NCBI GenBank assembly: GCA_017384225.1
Contig: JAFNUD010000028.1
Span: 1-63,278 of the forward strand
Direction of reading: 5' to 3'
Length of the DNA stretch: 63,278 nt
Origin: Paludibacteraceae bacterium
GTDB lineage: Bacteria; Bacteroidota; Bacteroidia; Bacteroidales; Paludibacteraceae
In this document: positions 16,059-24,221 of the stretch, in pieces
Position numbering within the stretch: the stretch's first letter is position 1
Layout of the letters: each line of letters opens with the position of its first letter
The notes under the pieces: model-generated
What the model was told of the DNA's origin: nothing
The model's input: only the letters and a program-made list of their open reading frames with translations
The model's database searches: none
Made by a program: the position numbers and the translations under genes

Positions 16059-17873
16059 TTAGGAGGGCTTAATGTCTTGTACCATCATCTGGATGGTGGT
16101 TCTATGATTGAATGTATTTTCGTCTAACTCGTAACAGATATCCACGGGATTGCCGTTTTGGATATACTCTGCCATGTCGGCTCGCCCGAAGGCAATACCC
16201 GTGATGGCGTAAGCACGGTCTGTAACATCCAGACGAAGATGTTCGCCCATTTTGCCCACTACACGTGTGTCTCGATGATTGATAAGATTGCGAGAAGCAA
16301 ATAGTGGACGTGGGTTGCCAGGACCGAAAGGTTCCAAATACCGAATCACATTATAAAAAGCGGGCGTGATATCTGCCAAGTCTAATTCTGCTTCCACATG
16401 CAAAGTGGGTTGCAACTGATCCTCTCGGATATGGGTAGCTACATAGTGCTCAAAGCGCTCGCAGAACGCTGGTAGATTATCGATATGCATGCTTAGTCCT
16501 GCTGCATATTTGTGTCCACCGAAGTTGGTCAGGAGATCTATACACGAGTCAATGGCAGCATAAATATCAAACCCTCCCACCGAACGTGCAGAACCAGAAA
16601 TAATACCATCTTCGCCAGCAGTGAGGACGATAGTCGGGCGGTAATATGTCTCTGTCAAACGGGATGCCACAATACCTACTACACCTTTGTGCCAATGTGG
16701 GGCATAGACTACTGTTGAATGGCGTTGCGCAAAGGTAGCATCTTCTTCTAACATTGTCAATGCCTCTTTGGTGGTCTCTGTATCACAGTCGCGGCGTTCC
16801 TCGTTATGTTGGTTGACCTCTTCGGCTTGCTGGCGAGCGAAAGTGGCATCGTTGGTCAGGAGAAGTTCTACGGCTGCACGACCAGATTTCATGCGACCAC
16901 AAGCATTGATACGTGGACCAAGTTTATATACGAGTTCGTTGATAGTCAGTTTCTTAGCTTCTATTCCCGCAACATCTACTACTGCAGATATACCAGCAAA
17001 AGGTGCTTGGTTGATCTGTTTGATTCCAAAGTGTGCCAGGATGCGATTTTCGCCTGTGATAGGCACGATATCCGAGGCAATGGACATCGCCAAAAGTTGA
17101 GTGAGAGGGAGGAGCGTAGCTTCGGTTATCGGATATTGGTTATCGGATATCGGGATAAGATACTTTTGTGTATATGCTTGCGCGAGTTTGAAACCTACAC
17201 CGCAACCTGACAAGTCTTTGTATGGGTAAGGACAGTCATCGCGTTTCATGTTGAGTACCGCTACTGCATTGGGTAACTCATCGCCTGGGGTATGGTGGTC
17301 GCAGACAATGACATCAATGCCTTTGTTATTGGCGTAGGCGATTTTCTCCACAGCCTTGATACCACAGTCAAGGGTAATAATAAGTGTGCAACCTTGCTCT
17401 GCAGCATAGTCAATGCCTTGCGTAGATACGCCATAACCTTCGGTATAACGGTCAGGAATATAGTAGTCGATTGCGGGTATCGGGTATCGGGTATCGGGTA
17501 TCGAGTTGTCATCTGTACTCCGATTACCGATAGGCATAGCCGTCCGATTGCCGATTCCCTTCAAGAATCGATACATGAGTGCTACGGCGGTGGTGCCATC
17601 GACATCGTAGTCGCCGTAGATGAGGATTTTCTCGCCTTGTGTTATGGCTTGGTGCAGGCGCTCCACGGCTTTGTCCATATCCTTCATAAGGAAGGGGTCG
17701 TGCAGATTGTCGAGTGATGGGCGCACAAAAGCGCGTGCCTCATCGGCGGTCTGTATGCCACGCACGACCAACATACGTGCGGCAGCGGAACTGATGTTCA
17801 GTTCGCGTTCTAACTGCTGCTGTGTCTCTTGTTCCACCGCAGTCAAATGCCGTATGTTCCATTGGTAGGTCAT
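16059..17873 (-). CDS. recJ: Single-stranded-DNA-specific exonuclease RecJ with two in-frame insertions
   Basis: A 604-residue 5'-3' single-strand exonuclease of recombination and mismatch/base-excision repair. DHH-family motifs are intact: DYDVDGTT (88-95), LDCGIK (169-174), CDHHTPG (191-197), then DHHA1 features GRMKSGRAAVELL and GGHKYAAGLS. Two segments are unlike the family. Residues about 107-135 contain PIGNRS and SIPDTRYPIP and lie just before the conserved DYYIPDRYTEGYG. Residues about 239-250 read LIPISDNQYPIT. Both are encoded by GATATCGG-type repeat arrays also found between genes in this window. They probably lie in loops and leave the enzyme functional. Confidence 0.93.
   Translation of the reverse strand: MTYQWNIRHLTAVEQETQQQLERELNISSAAARMLVVRGIQTADEARAFVRPSLDNLHDPFLMKDMDKAVERLHQAITQGEKILIYGDYDVDGTTAVALMYRFLKGIGNRTAMPIGNRSTDDNSIPDTRYPIPAIDYYIPDRYTEGYGVSTQGIDYAAEQGCTLIITLDCGIKAVEKIAYANNKGIDVIVCDHHTPGDELPNAVAVLNMKRDDCPYPYKDLSGCGVGFKLAQAYTQKYLIPISDNQYPITEATLLPLTQLLAMSIASDIVPITGENRILAHFGIKQINQAPFAGISAVVDVAGIEAKKLTINELVYKLGPRINACGRMKSGRAAVELLLTNDATFARQQAEEVNQHNEERRDCDTETTKEALTMLEEDATFAQRHSTVVYAPHWHKGVVGIVASRLTETYYRPTIVLTAGEDGIISGSARSVGGFDIYAAIDSCIDLLTNFGGHKYAAGLSMHIDNLPAFCERFEHYVATHIREDQLQPTLHVEAELDLADITPAFYNVIRYLEPFGPGNPRPLFASRNLINHRDTRVVGKMGEHLRLDVTDRAYAITGIAFGRADMAEYIQNGNPVDICYELDENTFNHRTTIQMMVQDIKPS
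17123..17159. repeat. ATATCGG-type repeat array inside recJ (copy 1)
   Basis: Imperfect units of GGTTATCGGATATTGG and GGATATCGGG. The reverse complement matches the arrays at 50929-50980 and 52552-52582, which lie outside genes. Confidence 0.75.
17473..17560. repeat. ATATCGG-type repeat array inside recJ (copy 2)
   Basis: Four perfect units of GGGTATC(G) at 17473-17505 are followed by a mixed part with CCGATTACCGATAGGC and CCGATTGCCGATTCC at 17519-17560. Reading frame is preserved across the whole array. Confidence 0.75.
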
Positions 17874-17908
17874 GATTTGTTTAGTGAACGCGCCTATAGC
17901 GCTGCTGT

Positions 17909-18907
17909 TTAGTGTTTAGTGATGAGCCATTTACCCTCTTTTCGTCCGCCGATTCGTTCTAAAACTCCCATTTTTTTGAGGATAGACAATTCTCGTTTGA
18001 TGGTGATCTCTGATACTTGTATCTTTTGTATCATTTGTGAGATGGTTATTGTATCATCTTTACGAATCAAATCCAATATAATTTGCTGTCTATCTGTTAG
18101 TTGTTTTGTATCATCTTTTGTATCATTTGCTTCCATCGAAGCATTGAACGCTGCTATTTCAGCAGACAGATTATGTAGATGGATACGCAACATAGTATTC
18201 ACAAATATATCTTCGTTATCTTGTTCGCGTGTATCAATCAGGGCTTGAATATATTCTGCCTTTTGCTCTTTGAGTACCTTGACAGGAATGAGATTGTACT
18301 CCCATTGCAGCATATTCATCACCAGTCGTGCCATTCTGCCGTTTCCGTCTGCCCATGGGTGAATAGTCACCAGTCTATAATGTGCTAAGAAACTCAGACG
18401 ATAGGCAGACAATATGTCTGTTGCTGCGACTTGTTTTCGTTCGTTATTAAGCCATTGGCAGAACTCTTGTAATGCTTGTGGCACTTTAGCAAACGCCATG
18501 TACGAGCGTCCTTCAAACCCTGCGGTGACATTGAGCAGTCGCAAGTCGCCTGCTGCCGAAGAGAATGAACCTAAAGGTGTATTGTATGTAGAACCCGTAT
18601 GCTCCATGAGGCAGGCAGAGAGGTCGCATAACATTTTTACCGAATAGGGCGTGTGTGCTTTGGCTTGTTCTTGGGCAATTTCGTATGCATGTTTAAGATC
18701 GAGGTTCATCATTTGTTCCTGCAGGGTGCGCCCTGGTGCAGTGATTCCCTCGTCAAAGAGCAATTGGTTTTCTCTTTCGGTAACAGTAGATCCCTCGATG
18801 GCAGTAGAGTGCGTGATGAGCGAGTACAAGTAAAATTTCTTGTAATCAATCTGTTCGGGAATCCCCAGACGGATATATTCTTGTATTATGGACAAAAAAG
18901 TGCTCAT
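17909..18907 (-). CDS. Fic-family AMP-transferase with winged-helix C-terminus
   Basis: A 332-residue protein starting at 18907 (MSTFLSII), which lies 18 bases after the -7 box; longer in-frame starts would sit upstream of the promoter. The N-terminal autoinhibitory helix has the (S/T)xxxE(G/N) motif as STAIEG (34-39), placing it in class II Fic proteins. The Fic motif is HPWADGNGR (183-191) with the catalytic His. The C-terminal 65 residues are a winged helix-turn-helix (RQQIILDLI...RIGGRKEGKW) that suggests DNA binding. The family transfers AMP to target proteins. The target is unknown. It is first in a minus-strand set with recJ and tdk. Confidence 0.92.
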   Translation of the reverse strand: MSTFLSIIQEYIRLGIPEQIDYKKFYLYSLITHSTAIEGSTVTERENQLLFDEGITAPGRTLQEQMMNLDLKHAYEIAQEQAKAHTPYSVKMLCDLSACLMEHTGSTYNTPLGSFSSAAGDLRLLNVTAGFEGRSYMAFAKVPQALQEFCQWLNNERKQVAATDILSAYRLSFLAHYRLVTIHPWADGNGRMARLVMNMLQWEYNLIPVKVLKEQKAEYIQALIDTREQDNEDIFVNTMLRIHLHNLSAEIAAFNASMEANDTKDDTKQLTDRQQIILDLIRKDDTITISQMIQKIQVSEITIKRELSILKKMGVLERIGGRKEGKWLITKH

Positions 18908-18925
18908 TACTCTACATTTTCGGCT

Positions 18926-18957
18926 GCAAAGGTACAACAAAAAATGCACATTTGCAA
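18926..18957 (-). promoter_or_regulatory. Promoter of the Fic gene
   Basis: -7 box TACCTTTGC (18926-18934) and -33 box TTGCA (18953-18957) with an 18-bp spacer. The surrounding 38 bases match the promoter of the 1091-residue protein at 36 positions. Confidence 0.8.
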
Positions 18958-19008
18958 GAAAGATATAAAAATTATCTAATCTATACAAAATTTGTATATT
19001 CCACAGAC

Positions 19009-19038
19009 AAAAAAGTGCGGACTTAATTAAGTCCGCAC
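19009..19038 (-). terminator. Terminator of the large secreted-protein gene
   Basis: A perfect 24-base palindrome (19015-19038, GTGCGGACTTAA and its complement) is followed on the minus strand by TTTTTT. Confidence 0.9.
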
Positions 19039-19070
19039 CAAAAGTACAATCATTACTTATCACTCATTGT

Positions 19071-22000
19071 TCATAATTCCATTCCCATTGCGTTATACTC
19101 TACTCCATCGCGAATGATGAGCAACTGACCATCACGAAGAATCTTCTGCATAGTTGGCTCACTATCCACGCTATTGTGAATATTGGTTGAAGTATTCTCC
19201 TTTGGACAAATATAGAACTCTTCCCAAACAGGTGCTGACTGATAGAGAGATACCGATCCTGCTGGCACATATACAGGGATAGAGCGATCTACATCTTCGA
19301 AGGTACGAGCAGATACGACTGGCGGAATAAGTGCCATAACACTCATACATTGTAGTTTAGAGCAAAGTGCAAATCCGTTATCCTCTATATATTGCATGGT
19401 AGATGGCAAAACTAATTCTTCAAGATATGTACAACCATAGAAAGCTCCATATCCGATAGTAGCAACGCCCTCTGGAAGATGCAATTCTTTCAGTTCGTGG
19501 CAATTATAGAAAGCCCAATTGCCAATCTCGTAGAGCCTATATTGACCTGCAAAAGCAATAGAAGAAAGCATACGGCAATTCTCAAATGCGCTATCACCTA
19601 TCTTCTCCACAGTTGACGGAATAACAACTGATGTAACATATTTACATCCTGCAAATGCAGATGTACCAATAGAAGTCAAACCTTCAGGCAAAGTGATAAC
19701 TTGGATAGCATGTGTATATGATTGCCATGGTAATGTCCATTCGGTAAAATCATACATATCACCAGAACCTTTGAAGAACAATTGATGATTTTCGTAAGCC
19801 CAATACAAATAGTCACCACACTGATACCAATCGGTAGGCTCTGGTTCTACAGCTACATCACAAAGGGTATATTTACCAGCAGAGTAGTCAAGAGAGATAG
19901 TAGTCTCTTTGCCTAACTTGACGCTTGGATTGTCCATCCAGCCACCTTCTTCAGTTGGAAGTTGAATTTGGTTGCTCCAATCAGTAATACCCAAAGCACG
20001 GAATTTGAACACACCAACTTCTTTATCGGTGATCTTGAAGATATACTCAAAGGTTTCCACATCAATGTCAAATGCAGCAACACCCTCAGACCAGCCATTG
20101 AACGAACCAACGATTGCAGGCTCAAACCATGTACCATCAGGACCTTGGCAGAAAGGAGCGAGGAGGCGGATAGTGTAATCTTTGTACTCAGCCACATAAC
20201 CACAAGGAGTATTGTGGTTCTTGAAATACTTAGAAAACAAGATAACTGGCTCAGCTGTAGAATAACCTTTGAGGTCAGCCTCATCGTCGTAACCAGCAGA
20301 GATATTTACAGTACCAGATACGATAGTCCATGAATCAGGGTCACCTGTTTGAAAATCCCAAGAGAAAGAACCATCATCCATCAATTGAACTGGTTTACCC
20401 TCAATAGCCTCACTCTCATCAGTAACAGCTACATAGTACCAACCATCAAAGCCCTCAAGTGGAGAGAATTTAACCAAGGTAGAAAGATCGGTGTTCCATC
20501 CATTGTAAGAACCGATAAATACTACGTCGTTACATACCTCTTCCGCGAAGTAAACGCAAACGCACAATTGACCTGGCTCATAGAAGCCTGCAAGATCTTC
20601 CTTGGTAGGAATGGTTGATTTCTCAAAATACGCTGTATATGTCGCATCTCCTGTTATGTATACCAAACGTGGGTTAGTTGTCACACCATCGCTCCAATGT
20701 GAGAAATGATAGCCATAATTAGCAATAGCAGAGATCTCAACATAAGTACCATACTGATAAGTGCCCGAACCACTGACTATTCCTGCTGTTGGATTATTAC
20801 TTAATACGCTTAAATGATGATATCCAGATGGCACATAAACAGCGGTCCATGCCTCTACTACGTCATTCTCAGAGTATGTACGGTTGCTAACGGCTTCGCC
20901 AGCAGCTGTCTTCTCCTCGTATGCCCAATCTGGACCAGAGCAATACTTGTAAGTCATACCATCGTGAACCTTGTCCAAAGTAATAGTGAAGTGAGTATCA
21001 TCTACTTTGGTCATCTCGTTGGAGAATGACCAGTTATTCATATCACCTATAAGGTAGCAAGTATAAGTTCCCTCTGGAACGGTTACATTATAAGTAAGAG
21101 TTACCAAATCTTTAGCTTCATCGCACTTGGTATATTTACCAGCAGAGTAGTCAAGAGTGATGGTAGTCTCTTTGCCTAACTTGACGTTTTTATTGTCCAT
21201 CCAGCCACCGTATTCAGTTGGAAGTTGAATTTGGTTGCTCCAATCAGTATCGCCAAGCGCTTTGAACTTGAATTCACCACCTTCTTTATCGTTGATTTTG
21301 AAGATATACTCAAAGGTATCCGGATTAATGTTAGATGCAGCAACACCCTCAGACCAGCCATTGAATGAACCAATGATAGCAGGTTGGAACCAAACACCAT
21401 CAGGATCAGCGCAGAAAGGAGGGGTCAAACGGATGGTATAGTCATGATATACCTCCTCAATACATGGGCTGTTGTGGTTCTTGAAGTAAGCACAAGTCAA
21501 GATTACTGGCTCTGCAGTAGAATAATTCTTAAGATCGCACTCACCAGAGTAACCATCTAGGATATCTACTTTACCTGAAATCAAAGTCCAAGCAGCAGCA
21601 TCACCACCTTGATAATCCCAAGAGAAAGTACCATCTTGCTTCAATTGTACTGGTTTACCCTCAATAGCCTCGCTCTCATCGGTAACAGCTACATAGTACC
21701 AACCATCAAAGCCCTCAAGTGGAGCAAATTTAGCCATAGAAGCAGGATCGCTATTATCCCATCCATTGTAAGAACCGATAAATACTACGTCGTTACATAC
21801 CTCTTCTTCGAAGTAAACGCAAACGCACAATTGACCTGGCTCATAGAAATCAGCCAAATCATCCTTGGTAGGAATGGATGATTTATCATCTGGAATTACC
21901 TCACCATCAACTGTCACAACCACTTGAGTTGCGCGTACTTGATTAGGAGTAGCTGTGAAGGTAATTGTAGATGCACTACCAGTCCATGTACCTACTGGAC

Positions 22001-22346
22001 CTGAATAGGTGTACTCACCCCCATCAACAGTGAAGCAACCAGGACCATACTTAGCATCATCATTAGCGGTACAAGTAAACTCTACAGAAGTAATATTGCC
22101 CACTGTACTAGTAACAGTCAGTGTTTGATTTTTATACACACGATAGTGTGTCTCGTTGTTGTAAGTACCCAAAATACCCGAACTTACCTCTACTGTCACA
22201 CCACTTTTTGTAATGGTGTAAGCAGCAGCATTGTTAGAATCGGTACCTGCATTACCTTTGTCATGATCTGCATCAAAGGTAACAACGCCTGCAAAACTCA
22301 TCATAGAGAAGAGCAACGCGCTAAAGAATAATGTAAATTTTTTCAT
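19071..22346 (-). CDS. Large modular secreted protein: duplicated binding modules, InlB-type repeat, BspA-like leucine-rich repeats
   Basis: A 1091-residue secreted protein with a signal peptide ending in MMSFAG. Residues 20-150 form a beta-rich domain. Residues 157-409 and 577-830 are a tandem-type internal duplication, each with VCVYF, VFIGSYNGW, EGFDGWYYVAVTDESEAIEG, FKNHN-PC and VGSFNGWSEG. Residues 425-505 resemble an E-set starch-binding-like module (YLIGDMNNWSF). Residues 508-575 match the divergent InlB repeat (GYHFSHWSDG). Residues about 880-1040 are BspA-type LRR_5 repeats (LTSIGTSAFAGC, VEKIGDSAFENC). The last 30 residues (QKILRDGQLLIIRDG) recur at the end of the remnant at 60566-60970 and may be an export or anchoring tail. 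A role in surface binding is inferred. Confidence 0.85.
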   Translation of the reverse strand: MKKFTLFFSALLFSMMSFAGVVTFDADHDKGNAGTDSNNAAAYTITKSGVTVEVSSGILGTYNNETHYRVYKNQTLTVTSTVGNITSVEFTCTANDDAKYGPGCFTVDGGEYTYSGPVGTWTGSASTITFTATPNQVRATQVVVTVDGEVIPDDKSSIPTKDDLADFYEPGQLCVCVYFEEEVCNDVVFIGSYNGWDNSDPASMAKFAPLEGFDGWYYVAVTDESEAIEGKPVQLKQDGTFSWDYQGGDAAAWTLISGKVDILDGYSGECDLKNYSTAEPVILTCAYFKNHNSPCIEEVYHDYTIRLTPPFCADPDGVWFQPAIIGSFNGWSEGVAASNINPDTFEYIFKINDKEGGEFKFKALGDTDWSNQIQLPTEYGGWMDNKNVKLGKETTITLDYSAGKYTKCDEAKDLVTLTYNVTVPEGTYTCYLIGDMNNWSFSNEMTKVDDTHFTITLDKVHDGMTYKYCSGPDWAYEEKTAAGEAVSNRTYSENDVVEAWTAVYVPSGYHHLSVLSNNPTAGIVSGSGTYQYGTYVEISAIANYGYHFSHWSDGVTTNPRLVYITGDATYTAYFEKSTIPTKEDLAGFYEPGQLCVCVYFAEEVCNDVVFIGSYNGWNTDLSTLVKFSPLEGFDGWYYVAVTDESEAIEGKPVQLMDDGSFSWDFQTGDPDSWTIVSGTVNISAGYDDEADLKGYSTAEPVILFSKYFKNHNTPCGYVAEYKDYTIRLLAPFCQGPDGTWFEPAIVGSFNGWSEGVAAFDIDVETFEYIFKITDKEVGVFKFRALGITDWSNQIQLPTEEGGWMDNPSVKLGKETTISLDYSAGKYTLCDVAVEPEPTDWYQCGDYLYWAYENHQLFFKGSGDMYDFTEWTLPWQSYTHAIQVITLPEGLTSIGTSAFAGCKYVTSVVIPSTVEKIGDSAFENCRMLSSIAFAGQYRLYEIGNWAFYNCHELKELHLPEGVATIGYGAFYGCTYLEELVLPSTMQYIEDNGFALCSKLQCMSVMALIPPVVSARTFEDVDRSIPVYVPAGSVSLYQSAPVWEEFYICPKENTSTNIHNSVDSEPTMQKILRDGQLLIIRDGVEYNAMGMEL
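19857..20618 (-). repeat. Internal duplication, downstream copy
   Basis: Encodes residues 577-830 and is near-identical in many stretches to 21120-21878. Confidence 0.85.
21120..21878 (-). repeat. Internal duplication, upstream copy
   Basis: Encodes residues 157-409. Long identical DNA tracts with the downstream copy (for example the segment encoding VTDESEAIEGKPVQL) suggest recent duplication or gene conversion. Confidence 0.85.
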
Positions 22347-22404
22347 ACTAAAATAAATTTTAAGTTAATATTTATTTTTGTTGTTTTTATTTACTATAAA
22401 GTGT

Positions 22405-22436
22405 GCAAAGGTACTACAAAAAATGCACATGTGCAA
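22405..22436 (-). promoter_or_regulatory. Promoter of the large secreted-protein gene
   Basis: -7 box TACCTTTGC (22405-22413), 18-bp spacer, -33 box TTGCA (22432-22436). The start codon is 58 bases downstream. The rest of the 22347-22706 gap shows no gene. Confidence 0.8.
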
Positions 22437-22706
22437 GAAAGACCTAAAAATATACAAAAAATCACTACTGTCCACTCAAAAATAAAGAATGTTTACCGAA
22501 GATTATAATAAAACGGCTAATTGAACAAATAATAAAATCGGGACAATCCATGGAAGGTCCTTTTTCGGTGTTATCATCTAGTAGAAAAATCCCCACCCTC
22601 CTCTTTCGAAACCACTTCGTTACCACTAAGGAGCTCCTTTAACCCCCAAAAGTAGCGGGTAATTTAGAGTGATATGCAACAGAAAAAAAGGGAAAGGAAT
22701 AAATAA

Positions 22707-23504
22707 TCACACAGAAAACTCATCTGCATCTTTCCACAGCGGTAACACCTCACGGAAATGGTGCAGCGCATCAATATCAAACTCTACAACACGTGTACCC
22801 GCCTCGTCATCAGCAAATTGTGCCATATCCTGCAGACGAGTATTATACGCTACGGAATGACCATTGTAGTGCAATCCCATGCCGTCATCACCCACACAAT
22901 TGACCGCAGCAATATAGCATTGATTTTCAGTAGCACGAGCAGCTATAAGCGCATCCCAATACTGAATACGAATATCGGGCCAATTGGCAACCACCAAAAT
23001 CACATCATAGTCATATCCTGTCTTGTTGCGCGCCCACACGGGAAACCGCAAATCGTAGCATACCAGCAGCAGGATCTTGACCCCCTTGTACTCAAATACG
23101 GTGCGATCAGTAGCAGACTCAAAAAACTTATCCTCACCACCATGTGCATAGAGATGGCGCTTGTCTTGGATCTGGACGTCGCCATGTGGCACTACCATAA
23201 ATCCGCGGTTGACTAGTTTGGCAATTGGCGATAGGCAATTGGCAATAGGCGTTGGCAAGCAGATGAATGAACTGACGATAGCTATCTCGTATTGGTCCGC
23301 TATGCGTTGGAGGGTGGTCATAATCTCCCCGTTCATCGTTTCTGCCAGTTCGGGATGATCGGTACAAAATCCCGTGGCGAACATTTCGGGCAACACCGCA
23401 ATATCCGCCTTACCCTCTAAAGCAGCGATACGCTCCTGAGTCAAGCGAAGATTAGCTGTCTTATCCGCCCATGCGATAGGATATTGTAGGAGTGCTACTC
23501 TCAT
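22707..23504 (-). CDS. Nitrilase-superfamily amidase (YafV/omega-amidase-like)
   Basis: A 265-residue carbon-nitrogen hydrolase. The catalytic triad is visible as Glu40 (VLPEMF), Lys115 (DKRHLY) and Cys149 (LLVCYDLRFPVW). The subgroup with this motif set hydrolyses alpha-keto amides such as ketoglutaramate or other small amides; the exact substrate is inferred. Residues about 82-98 (CLPTPIANCLSPIAKLV) are encoded by a GCCAATTGCC-type repeat array that interrupts the usual loop before the G-x-hydrophobic strand. The gene follows the nitroreductase by 12 bases. Confidence 0.88.
   Translation of the reverse strand: MRVALLQYPIAWADKTANLRLTQERIAALEGKADIAVLPEMFATGFCTDHPELAETMNGEIMTTLQRIADQYEIAIVSSFICLPTPIANCLSPIAKLVNRGFMVVPHGDVQIQDKRHLYAHGGEDKFFESATDRTVFEYKGVKILLLVCYDLRFPVWARNKTGYDYDVILVVANWPDIRIQYWDALIAARATENQCYIAAVNCVGDDGMGLHYNGHSVAYNTRLQDMAQFADDEAGTRVVEFDIDALHHFREVLPLWKDADEFSV
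23219..23259. repeat. GGCAATTGGC-type repeat array inside the nitrilase gene
   Basis: Units GGCAATTGGCGATA, GGCAATTGGCAATA and GGCGTTGGC follow one another. Related arrays lie in the methyltransferase gene (46368-46400) and in polA (33781-33810). Confidence 0.75.
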
Positions 23505-23516
23505 GTAGATTAGGAT

Positions 23517-24137
23517 TTAATCTATAAATTGCACCTTATTGATGTCGCGAGGTTTGGCAGCTGGTGTTTCATTAGCATAGCCTAAGCCCACGCAAAGGCA
23601 GAGTTCGTAGCTCTCGCTAAAGCCCAAGATAGAGAGAATCTCTGCGCTGTTTTGTGCGTCGTTGATGAAACGAACTGGACTACCGAGGCAAATAGTTCCC
23701 ACGCCAAGCGATTGAGCTGCGAGCATCATATTTCCTGCCAAAAGACCACAATCATAAGATGAGAAGTCGTAGTTCAAATCACGCGCGATGAAAGTCATAA
23801 CTGGCGCCCCACGCATACAACCACGTACCATTTCGGCAGGCAAAGCAGGGTTGCCCACTGCCATCAGGTCTTGAATCCGTTGCATGGTAGTTGGATTATC
23901 CACTATGCGTACTTCCCAAGACTGTTTATTTTGTCCATTAGCGGCATTGATACCACAGGTCATGATTTGCATCAGCGTGTCGCGACCCACTGGCATCTGA
24001 TGGTATTGACGGATGCTTCGACGCTCCATAATAGCACTGATAACTTCGTTATTCATAGGCTCATTGTTTGAAGGAGTAGGATTGCAACCTACCAATGTGA
24101 GTGCCAAAAGTGGCAAAAGAATTAAAAACTGTTTCAT
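23517..24137 (-). CDS. Nitroreductase-family lipoprotein
   Basis: A 206-residue protein with lipobox LVGC (Cys18), followed by a nitroreductase fold: ERRSIRQYHQMPV for FMN phosphate contacts, AANGQNKQSWEV, the DCGLLAGNMMLAAQSLGVGTICLG helix and a C-terminal glycine segment. These FMN enzymes reduce nitro groups or quinones with NAD(P)H. Lipidation would place this one in the cell envelope, as in a number of Bacteroidales homologues. It lies between topB and the nitrilase on the minus strand. A tandem 11-mer lies just before its start. Confidence 0.88.
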   Translation of the reverse strand: MKQFLILLPLLALTLVGCNPTPSNNEPMNNEVISAIMERRSIRQYHQMPVGRDTLMQIMTCGINAANGQNKQSWEVRIVDNPTTMQRIQDLMAVGNPALPAEMVRGCMRGAPVMTFIARDLNYDFSSYDCGLLAGNMMLAAQSLGVGTICLGSPVRFINDAQNSAEILSILGFSESYELCLCVGLGYANETPAAKPRDINKVQFID

Positions 24138-24158
24138 ATTCGTTCTATTTAGTATTAG

Positions 24159-24202
24159 AATTGTGCGGTAATTGTGCGTTAATAGTGCGGTAATAGTGCG
24201 GT
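24159..24202. repeat. Tandem 11-mer, four copies, between topB and the nitroreductase gene
   Basis: Four consecutive units of AATWGTGCGKT fill the intergenic space about 22 bases upstream of the nitroreductase start codon. Confidence 0.85.
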
Positions 24203-24221
24203 GCGAGCGGGATTTTTTGGG

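Noticed and set aside
17909-18907. Fic protein as part of a toxin-antitoxin pair
   Set aside because: The autoinhibitory motif is inside the same protein (class II), and no small antitoxin gene lies beside it.
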